NCBI GenBank assembly: GCA_026874595.1
Contig: CM049311.1
Location: 46,195,676 to 46,259,675, forward strand
Reading direction: 5' to 3'
Source: Sipunculus nudus
Lineage: Eukaryota > Annelida > Sipuncula > Golfingiida > Sipunculidae
DNA: 64,000 nt
Shown here: piece by piece, positions 25,593-37,627 of the stretch
Layout of the letters: each line of letters starts with the position of its first letter
Position numbering within the stretch: the stretch's first letter is position 1
Notes under the pieces: generated by a model
What the model was told of the DNA's origin: nothing
Seen by the model: only the letters and a program-made list of their open reading frames with translations
Databases searched by the model: none
Position numbers and translations under genes: made by a program

Positions 25593-28500
25593 TCTCAGAA
25601 TATGTAATGATACCACAACAAATTATACTCACCTGCAGGGGCTATAGCCTAGCTTTAGCGAACAAGACTGGAGTTCTAAATATTTTTTATAATATCAATT
25701 TAAGGTGCGAATATAAAAGAGGGGCGAACTGGATGGATGACGATCAAGATCATCATATTAATAACACTGATCCATACCAAAATAATTGATTTTTATTATC
25801 TTTGCCATGGCGCAATCATTGAGAAAATTTCATCGAAATCCAGCCAAAAGTTCCTAAGAAATTGCCTGGACACACATACACCCACACGCCCGGCCCATCA
25901 CAAACAAAGATAATAAACTTGCACAGGCACGAAAATAAACATAGCTTCCGCAACTGCTGTTATAATCCATGATGGCGACCAACAGTAAACAATGTAATTT
26001 ATTTGGGATTCATGACCAATACTCTTTCCCTCGATCACGTAGTATCGTACAATCCACTACGAGGTCTTGTTAATTTAATAAGACACAGCTGGATTGTATT
26101 CATCAATACAAAGAACCAAAAAAACAGGCGAAACTTTTGTATTCAATAACACACAGAACCAAAACAACAGGCGACAGTTTTGTATTTATCAACACACAGA
26201 ACCAAAACCACTGGCGAAACTTTTGTATTCAATAACACAAAAAAACATAACAATAGGCGAAACGTTTGTATTCATCAACACTCAGAGCCAAAACAACAGG
26301 CGAAACTTTTGTATTCAATAACATGCAGAACCAAAACAACAGGCGAAACTTTTGTATTCATCAACACACAGAACCAAAACAACAGGCGACAGTTTTGTAT
26401 TCAATAACACAAAAAACATAACAATAGGCGAAACGTTTGTATTCATCAACACTCAGAGCCAAAACAGCAGGCGAACTTTTGTATTAAATAACACACAGAA
26501 CCAAATCAACAGATGAAACGTTTGTATTCATCAACACTCAAAACCAAAACAACAGACGGAACATTTGTATTCATCCAAAATGAACTGAAAGTTGAAGATA
26601 ATACACAATATAAAATTTGACTAATTACTTTTAATGTTTTAAATATTTGGTTTTATCTGGAATAATAGCTACATTCAATTATCGCCCCCTAGGCCATTGT
26701 CAAACCATGATTACTCCTCTTGAAAATAGTTTTATCGCACTGTGTTTCCTTTAACACGGCCGAGGGCCAGCTGTGGGTCGGTTGAGATCTGGCTATACAG
26801 TGCAGTACGGCAGACGCATGAGATATTTGTGTTTCTCTATACTCCTACACTGATACTTCGGCAGCACGTTTCACGGGGGGAGTAAAGTGATTATCTTGAT
26901 TATGATGCACACATTTTTAAATGAAAAGAAAACGAGACAATTATATTATATGATGACGAAAAAAATTTATTGTTAGCCTATTCTTACAAGTATTCTTTTT
27001 GCTTTCTAATTTTATATGTATTCTTAATGCATGAGATTTCAGGAAAAAACATATCATATCTAGTTTATCATGCAATCAACGAAATTTACTGTGAGGTAAA
27101 TTTTAAATATTTTTATGCGGCAATATGGTTTGTTCAAGTAAAAAACACTGTCCTGTGTGAAAATTTTTGGGAATCAATGCACTGATTGGAAATTGTCGTA
27201 TGCGATTTTCTGTGCTGGAATCGATCCACGATCGGACTAGGAAAAAATGCAAACATGCCGCACACGGAGCCTGCAGGGAAATTGTTTTATCACTCTTTAT
27301 AAAACTAAAGGCATGAAGCCGGGTCAAAACCGCATTAACAATGTTAACATATTGTCATGTTCTTTCTGGTGAGACTCGGAAGAGTAATTGTCATATTTTA
27401 AAAAGAAAACTGACAAAATGTATGGTTCACAAAATATTGTTATTTAGTTCATTCTCTCCTTTTCCTTTTCTTTGTTTGGTTATAAGGTGGAATGTGTTGG
27501 CCACGAGGCACCATAAGATGGAAATCCGCTAGTTAGAATGCTCTATAGATTTCTATAATAAATAAATCAAGTAAAAATTATTCTAGTGAATTATCACGAA
27601 GAAAATTGTTAATAGTGTATCAAGAATGCAAAGGCAGCCATGTTACGGTGTCAAGTTTGATTCAAAGACATCGTAACAGTCATGTTATGATAAAATTAAT
27701 AACTAGAAGGAGGTTGCCTGGATCTGATAAACTGAAGACCTGGTAAATACAGAAGTCCAATCACAAATGACATTTAGACAAAATTACCATAAATTCACAA
27801 TTATAGCTCCGACATGCAGTATTCTTCTCTAGGAGCTTCCGCTGTTTTATGCAGATTACTCTGTATATGCGGAAACTACTGTTGTCCTTTAGTTGAATTT
27901 TAGGCGTCCCGTGGAAACTTCTTAAGTGAGCTTTCATGTTTCTTCCATGTGGTCCCCTACAGTTGGTGAGGGGACACGTCAGACATTCCCGCACTATACG
28001 ACTTATATCATGTGACACACACACACACACAAATTATCTGGTGATCAGGATGTTTTAGAGGTATAAATGTGTTTTCTGACTGTTTTTTTGTTCATTTTTG
28101 TCAGGGTTCACTGGAATTTCCTAACTTCAGGCGATATTTTGGTAAATGCTTAGATTCAATGAAGCAGGAAACTATATGTCGGCCATACATTTGAAACTGC
28201 ATATCTGTAGCAGTTCACAACAATTTCATGATTTATATTATATCAGAAAGTATATCCTGGATTAACATGTATAGATAGACGTACAAGGACTTAATTTCTA
28301 GACATTTTCCCAAAGTATCACCCATTGTAACATTGTGCTCATTAACACGTATACTTAACCCAGCAAGCCAACCGTTAAATAAAGTTTAAGTGTATATGTA
28401 ATCTGTACTCTCTGGTAATACTCACAATATATGATTATGCATCATATCTACTGCACCCCCCCCCCCTGCAAAATTCTGGATCTGCCCGTAGTTTGTCATA

Positions 28501-30187
28501 ATTTCTCCTATATATCTATTTTACAGATTGAGACCGCGACATCTTTCGGCTGTAGTGTACAGCCAGGTTGCCGTGGTGATACCGTGGTGGTGGCCTGTCT
28601 CTTCAGTCCCTTGTAAGTAAAAGTGTTTTCAAAATAAATATTAATTTTTCTTTCTCATAAAAATGATCACAGAATCTCAGGGGAAAATGGGTATTTTGCA
28701 CCAGTGAAAATGTTAAATTACAACCACCATAAGCCTCTCCGGATGATTCTCCGGGTCAATCGATAATCGAAATAAACAATTTTCCAAACAGACATAATTA
28801 TGTATTAAAATTCACCTAGTAAATCTTGGCTTTAGGTCTAGTGTACAGTTGCTCTGCGGGTTCGTCTGCACGAGTTCCCGTGTTACCTCTGGTTTAGGGG
28901 GCTGAAGCTACGATAGATCGTGTCTCTTGGATACTTTTGCGCTGGGCTTGGTGTTGCATCTACAAAATTTAAGCTTTTAGGTTATCTTACTTCTATGATC
29001 CCAAAATTTCTCCTCAAAATTGGTCTTCTCAAAACCTCTCAATTATTATATCCTCCGTCACGTGGCGGAGGGAGCTGGCTCAGCCCGTGGTTGTGTCAAC
29101 ACTACAGCTCGCCTTCCACTTCTTTAACTCGCAATAACTGGGTCTGCCCTGTTCAAAACACAGCTACGTGTGAAATTAGGAAGGCATGGACTGAAGGTCA
29201 TGTCTAACGTCAAGAGTAAACATATGTGACGTCATGGTTGAGCTTTTTCTCCCAGAGATACCGTGACTTTATTATGCGAAGTCAGTAAATCATGTTCCCC
29301 GATCCTTGATTAGCTCTTTGTGTACATAAAATAAGCCGTAAAATGCGGTCTTTCTCACTATGTTTTAGCATGAGTTTATCTTATCAATTTGCTCACACCT
29401 CTTTTCTCATATCTACACCCATAAATAATTGTTAGTCAGAAATCATCAGCATTATATGTTATAATTCCACCATTTTCCTGTCTATGTTAGCTTACTCATC
29501 TTGGCCATATTACAGAAATATATATGCATACAATTATCAGCTGTTGTTTTATATCAATGCTTGTATACTTTTCTCGGTCTGGATAAGTGCACTCTTTGAA
29601 CACGGAGAAGGATCCTTATTTAATTGACAAACCAGACTTGTATTTCTCAGGTAAATCTGTAATAATACGTGCAAGAATTGTTTCCTGGTGTAGTATTTTT
29701 ATATTTTTTATACATTTAAGCAGTAGGTTCTACATCAGGTACTAAGAAACAATAATGACAAAGATATATGTATGATGAGAGACAGAGAGAGAGAGCTGGG
29801 GTGTGATGTTATAAGACTGAACATTGATGTATTTTGTTTATTTTATTTAATTTATTATTTTTTGCAGCAAAGACAGCAGTGGTGGACAGGTCTCAAGTAA
29901 GTTATTTTCTGTTAATAATTAAATGGATTTTAATGTTTTCTGAGGAGACAGAAAAAGGACGGTGCTTTTAAGTAATAATATCCAATAATAACCAACTGTT
30001 TAGCATGGACTTAATTTTGCTTTTAGTTAATACTACTAAGTAACAGCACTGTCGCAAAGCAATATTTGGAATATTAGGAGATATCAGTAATGAGTACTGA
30101 TATTATCATTTTGATATTGAGTGTAGTGACAAATTTCTTTTTAATTTTTTTTATCAAAAGGCATTTAATTTAGCTTTAATTATACTG

Positions 30188-30251
<64 letters not shown>

Positions 30252-32098
30252 TTGGGTCTTAACACACATTTTATCAGATAAAATATTCAATCTTTTCTTT
30301 TTGGAAACTCAACATTTTATATTTACCATTCTTTACTAAGACGACACTGAGAACGGAAAGGAGTTTGGTAAGCGGTTCACTATGTACATGCATTATTTTA
30401 CCCTTTTGTTAATGTTAGTCATTATTTTCCATTCGTCACACTGATGTTCAAGTTTATGTTTATCTTCTTGTACCATTTGGATGTAACGAAAAGCAATCGA
30501 CCATGAGCACGATATTCACGCCGTCCATTAAATTTACCTGGGCAATGACGCATGTCAGCAGATTTAATGTTTGCGGGTTAAATTTAATGACGGCTGTGTC
30601 ATGGAGAGATTGCTGCTTCAGGGTCAAGGTTACTTCTGGTTCAAGCTTCAGTTAAACAAGGAATTCATGGAATCGTGGCAGACGTTCCTCAGTCTCCCAA
30701 TATGTATATCCATATATAAATTAAAGAAAAGCTTCGGCAGCTTCAATTATTGTCTCATACTATAAATTCCTGTCCATGCCATAAATGTCATGTGAGCCTA
30801 TGAGTTGTACATGCATGGTCAAACCGCTACATGGCCAACAGAGACCTATCAAACCGAGGCCTGGTAAATGTACGGTCCACACAGCGGTTATACACTACAC
30901 ACAGCGGTTATACACTACACACAGCAGTTATACACTACACACAGCGGTTAACACTACACACAGCGGTTATACACTACACACAGCGGTTATACACTACACA
31001 CAGCGGTTATACACTACACACAGCGGTTATACACTACACACAGCGGTTATACACTACACACAGCAGTTATACACTACACACAGCGGTTATACACTACACA
31101 CAGCGGTTAACACTACACACAGCGGTTATACACTACACACAGCGGTTATACACTACACACAGCGGTTATACAATACACTCGTCAAAGGCGTCTTTTCGTG
31201 TTACCGCTGCAGTGTATGGCAGGATTCTCTGAGCGGGAGGGTGCGCATTGAGCACTGAATTGTAAACAACACTGATAGTGCATTGTGCATCCAGTCCAAA
31301 TGTTAAACATGCAACACCCGCTCTCGTTAGTCTGATAATACCCGTTCTGGCATAGGGCCAAGGATCAGACCAATGAGAGCCTGTTTCCCGGTGTAATTAA
31401 ACCAACGAGAGCGGGTGTCGCATGTTTAAAATTTGGGCTAGATGCAATACCACGCTTTCAGTGGTCTTAATACAATTCTGTGTTCTGTGCGCCCCCTGGT
31501 GTTCCTGTGCAGTGAACCTTGTCACACTAATTCAAGCAGCGGTTACACGAAATGATGTCTGGGAGTGTATAACCGTTGCATGAGGAGCGTAGGCATACCG
31601 AGACCCAGAAAACCCAGACCTGACGAAAATTTATTTACAACATGGTGCCTTTGCCAAACGGATATCAAGAGTAAAAATAAAAATATAGAGAATATATAAG
31701 CTAATATGAATTGTATTTCGCACACTTGAAATGACTGTTGTACGTTACAGAAATACTGTTAGACGTGGACGGTTAAGTGCTCCGTCATATGTCTGCAGCT
31801 ACAATCATGGAATTTTAACAATTTGAAAACGTGGAGAGAATGTATAATGATGGACAAAATGGAGTATAAATTTACATCAGCCGTCCGGTCAAGTGTGATA
31901 TACAGTGTCTAATGTGATACCTGAAAATGTAAATAAACGAATAAAACCAATGACGGGGATTAAAAGAAACCATAGAGAAACTTCATGACAGAGAAACCTC
32001 ATCCGTTCCGTCATATGGGAGTAGTTCAAACAGGGACGTATCGCTGCCCCGAGAATTCCGTGAAATTCTTTTATCTTAATTTTGTAATATATATGTAT

Positions 32099-32149
<51 letters not shown>

Positions 32150-32856
32150 GTATATGTTTACTTATTAATATTCCTAATTATATTACAACGTTAACTTTTT
32201 TATAGAAAGTTTGTGTGGTACATTTATAACAATTATATAATCTTTGACTGATTGTGAAAACAAGATGTTACGTCAGAAAGTAGGTGACAGAAAGTACACT
32301 CATGCATGATAAAAAAAAAAACTCACTGAAAAAAAAATCACTAATATAATTTATCTTAAGGATACCTACAATAGAAAACATTAAATCTCATATATTTGTC
32401 TGTTGGCATGCTTAAAGTGCCCACAGACAGATATTACTTCAAACATGCTTGTGCCCAACAGATTAAACAGACTGTGTACGTATAGTGGTTTTTAACTGGT
32501 GATTTGTAGAACCTAGGGGCAGAGCGTTCACTGATGACCAGTACTTGTTGGCAGAGGAGGTCACCGGCTCGGTAAGCCAAACACTATTAAACAAATTAAA
32601 GGCATACAGAAGTTATGTTGTAAGTAGACGGGTAGTATATGAACACATATTTTTTGGATCAGTAATCTCCAGAGACATGAAACATATTACCTGTTCATCT
32701 TTAAACTTATATGGATTTCATTAACAAACTATAGATTGTTTCATATATAAATATTATTCCGTTTCAGGACCGCGAGTTCACCTGGCGAGTCACAAAACGA
32801 ATGCAAACGAATGGGTAGCATCAACACGGGGACAAATGAATCCCGCTTTGTCATAA

Positions 32857-32909
<53 letters not shown>

Positions 32910-35900
32910 ATCAAATTAACCCCGTTTTCCTCCCAAATTTAACGGATAGTTCCTACGGTATTAGTCTATATAGTTTAAAAATTGTCAACAAAATTCATAC
33001 AATAATTTTTGAGTTCATTTGCTTTGAGACGAAGCAACGAACCAAGCCCTAAGTTATTTCTTTGCCACGGACTTGCACTTAGGACAAACATTTATTATTT
33101 TGGGAATATATTGACCTGAGCCTGTGTTTTCACCAATACATTGCATTTTCGTATGTAACAGCTTTAAGCGACATACACGTATCTGTCAGGATGTCTGAGA
33201 TTACCCCGAACCCACGTCAAAAACCATTGGTTTTCGTTATGTCCCCCAAGCTTCAATTTATACAAAATATCTGTGATAAACTTTCAGTTTGCTACATATT
33301 AATACAATTTATTCAAATTATTTTCAACAGCATGCAGATGGCTTCTGTTCTGTTAACAATCATTATACCTATTATATTGTATCATTATATCTATTATCAC
33401 TCAAGCAATAATGATGTTGTACCCACGGTAGTTATCGGGGAAAAAATTCTCACTCTAAATTCATTTACTCAATATATCCCTGAATATATGTCTTTTCCAA
33501 AACGCATTTCTTTTATGATTTCTTGATAAGCATAATTTGCCGATCTTTGCCGACATTTAACAGGGGAGGGGGTTTTCTGGAGAATTCTAGTCTGTATATC
33601 ATGCATTTGAACCACATGAAAAAGTCCCCGTATAAAGCTCAGGATTCAAAAAAGCGACATTTAGTCCCTATCAGCTCATTATAAAACTATTTATTTTATA
33701 AAACTGTGGATTTTACAAGGGCGCATCTAGTATTTGATAATTATCTAGTTGTAGGAGTGATACACAAGTATTATATCTGATTATTATCTGGTTGTAGGAG
33801 TGATACACAAGTATTATATCTGATTATTATCTGGTTGTCGGAGTGATACACAAGTATTATATCTGATTATTATCTGGTTGTAAGAGTGATACACAAGTTT
33901 TATATCTGTTTAATATCTGGTTGTAGGAGTGGGATCGTTCTCACCTCCTGGAGAACATGGCCGGCCTTGACATTGAATGCAGCATGGTAAAGGCCTACCC
34001 GTTCTTCTTCCCTAAAGCTAAAGAGGAGGCCGGCCTGAGGGATATGAAGGTGGATGCTCTGTACGGCGTGGCTGAAAACAGAGGCAGCACCCAGGAAGGG
34101 CTCAAGGAGGTCCTTACACAGTTCAAGAAGAAGGTGAATTACGCTATCTCGGTGCTATATACACAGAAGAATAACTGTCAGTCACTTATGTCATTTGGTT
34201 CCAACAATCCTTTGAAAACATACAGTACCAGGCTAAGTCAGACAACAGATTAACTAGCAAAAATATTCAGGCTCAGTTCATAGGAATGAGGTCCGAATGT
34301 CGGATATAGTTAATCCTGTCATTGGGCCGTACCCAATGGGAATCTTATGCAAATAACAAGGGGGTGGGGGTCGATGGGAATTACCTCAAAACACCAGATG
34401 GATAGTGGTTCCTCTATAGGTCCTTGACATCGCTTAAGCCGCCCTGGCCTTCCATGCATGTCTTGCCAAACTACAAACATGCATGTTCCCTTTGGAGATA
34501 ATCATTATCTGGGGTTTTTTTAGATTAAGTATTAATATTTTCATACTTCATGAATATTCATATACAATTTATGTTCCTATCACATTATAATATAGGGGTT
34601 GTTACATGCCTTGACGCTGACAACGAATACCGAAAATATTTGAACTAATGTGGCCATATGTACCAGACCTCATCAAGAAATTCTCCATTGTAGATTCTGT
34701 AACGCAAAATAAATGAAAAAAGTTAAATAAAATTGGCTGCAGCTGCCGACAAATGCGAACGATTTATTTATTGATCTGTTCAGTTCTATTCTGCAATGTC
34801 CAAACATTTTGCTTCAAAGTTAACTCCTAAACTGTGACCCTCTGAACCGAGTCGGCTTACCCCTTCCATATCCCTGCATAATTTACCTGTCGGGCAATAT
34901 GGATACTGGTGATGTCAACCCCTCAACACTACGCTGCTTTCGCAGGTCAAATACATGGTAACGTGGACCCGTGGTCGCTATACCGCACGCGGTATGCGGA
35001 TCCAATTCTCAACTAAAAATTCCATTTTATTGCGTGTCTCATACCGCAAACCGCATACTGTGGTCCAAGTAAATGGTTAAATTAATGATAAATAAGTAGA
35101 GCGAAAAAAAACTTGTTTGCATACAGCTTGCCGCAAACCGCGCGCCAAGTAAACTCAGTTTTACTTGTATTTTGATCCAGTGCGCTTGTTTAAGAACGAG
35201 CTCAATTGGATACCGGACGATAAAGGTGAAGGAAGTATATGGAAATATATTTGTTAATAATTTGATAATGACAAAAATACCCCTGATTATTTTTTTTTCA
35301 TGTAGAATATTTTCACACATTATACAACGAATAATGTATATATTTAACGAACAACTTTCGTGTTTTAGCCTGAAAACAGGGGCATCGGTTGCGCTCTCAT
35401 CCCTGACTGTATTGTTGAAGGCAAGATGTGGGTCGTGGTCAACTGCATCTTTGAGTGAGTTTATCTTTTTATTAATTGGATTATAGAAATATAATACAAG
35501 TTTTGTTGTTTTAATGCTTAATAAGATTAATACAACTATGAAAACATTACTTGAAATTACTTGGCTTCTGAGGATTAATTATTGCTGGATTTAATTTCTA
35601 TTAAAGCTAACTATAATCTGTATGTTATGTACAATATATTTATTTTAAGATTTGTATGATGTAAAGTGAATGAGATGTTGTTTTCAGGGATTCCCCGCTG
35701 TAGCGAGGGAACGGTAAATACTGCTTGAAACTGTACCCTAATTGTAACCTTCAGTAAATACTATTTACTAAAACTCAACCTAACTTGATGTAAACCTTCT
35801 GTAAATACTGTTTACTAACACTCAACCTAACATGATTTAAACCTTCTGTAAATGCTGTTTACTAACACTCAACCTAACTTGATTTAAACCTTCAGTTAAA

Positions 35901-37587
35901 ACTATTTACTTAAATTTAACCTAACTTGATTTAAACCTTCAGTAAATACTATTTACTAACACTCAACCTAACTTGATTAAAACCTTCTGTAAATACAATT
36001 TACTAAAACTCAACCTAACTTGATTTAAACCTTCAGTAAATACTATTTACTAAAACTCAACCTAACTTGATTTAAACCTTCAGTAAATACTGTTTACTAA
36101 CACTCAACCTAACTTGATTTAAACCTTCTGTAAATACTGTTTACTAACACTCAACCTAACTTGATTTAAACCTTCAGTAAATACTATTTACTAACACTCA
36201 ACCTAACTTGATTTAAACCTTCAGTAAATACTATTTACTAACACTCAACCTAACTTGATTTAAACCTTCAGTAAATACTATTTACTAAAACTCAACCTAA
36301 CTTGGTTTAAACCTTCAGTAAATACTATTTACTAAAACTCAACCTAACTTGATTTAAACCTTCTGTAAATACTGTTTACTAACACTCAACCTAACTTGAT
36401 TTAAACCTTCAGTAAATACTATTTACTAAAACTCAACCTAACTTGATTAAAACCTTCAGTAAATACTATTTACTAACACTCAACCTAACTTGATTTAAAC
36501 CTTTTGTAAATACTGTTTACTCATACTCAACCTAACTTGATTTAAACCTTCAGTAAATACTATTTACTAACACTCAACCTAACTTGATTTAAACCTTCTG
36601 TAAATACTGTTTACTAACACTCAACCTAACTTGATTTAAACCTTCTGTAAATACTGTTTACTAACACTCAACCTAACTTGATTTAAACCTTCAGTAAATA
36701 CTGTTTACTAACACTCGACCTAACTTGATTTAAACCTTCAGTAAATACTATTTACTAACACTCAACCTAACTTGATTTAAACCTTCTGTAAATACTGTTT
36801 ACTTACACTCAACCTAAGTTGATTTAAACCTTCAGTAAATATTATTTACTAACACTCAACCTAACTTGATTAAAACCTTCTGTAAATGCTATTTACTAAC
36901 ATTCAACCTAACTTGATTTAAACCTTCAGTAAATACTATTCACTAACACTCAACCTAACTTGATTTAAACCTTCAGTAAATACTGTTTACTAACACTCAA
37001 CCTAATTTTATTGTAACCTTCAGTAAATACTGTTTACTAACACTCGACCTAACTTGATTTAAACCTTCAGTAAAAACTGTTTACTAACACTTAACTTTAT
37101 TGTATTGTATAATTACTCGACTCAACTTTATTGTAAACTTCAGTAAACACTGTTTACTAAAACTCAAACTAACTTGATTTAAACCTTCAGTAAATACTTT
37201 TTACTAAAACTCAATATAAATTGATTGTAACCTTCAGTTAATACTGTTTACTAACACTCGACCTAACTTTTTTTTATTTGGAATGAATCATGCATTCCAC
37301 ACAATTGATTTATTGTTAAAAATAATGGACACTTTTTTACCCTACTTTATTGATTTGAAATGAATCATGCATTCCACACAATTGATTAATTGTTAGCATT
37401 AATGGAAACATTTTTACCCACTCTCGATTTACAAGCATTGCATGACAAATGTTTCTCTTGTCTTGAACAATAAACAAGTTACAGCAATATTAAAGTTAAT
37501 TAAGACTGATTCTCGACAGGAGAAGAACCTTTTCCAGGATTTCAATCTTGACTCAAGCACACACACTCAAATGTTTATTTATCTGTT

Positions 37588-37627
<40 letters not shown>

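Noticed and set aside
28920-29207. 95-codon ORF in intron 4
   Set aside because: No recognisable domain, no splice context; kept only as part of the intron description.
30785-31258. 157- and 133-codon + strand ORFs rich in HYTQ repeats
   Set aside because: Periodic reading of a 20-bp array inside an intron.
32768-32814. Extra coding exon DREFTWRVTKRMQTN in the two-module gene
   Set aside because: Its phases do not connect to 33927, whereas joining 32571 directly to 33927 is in frame and matches the module 1 layout.
33191-33526. Hydrophobic 111-codon ORF
   Set aside because: AT-driven composition, lies in an intron, no motif.
33957-34253. 98-codon ORF as a stand-alone gene
   Set aside because: Its first part is the 33927-34133 exon; the rest reads through the donor into intron.
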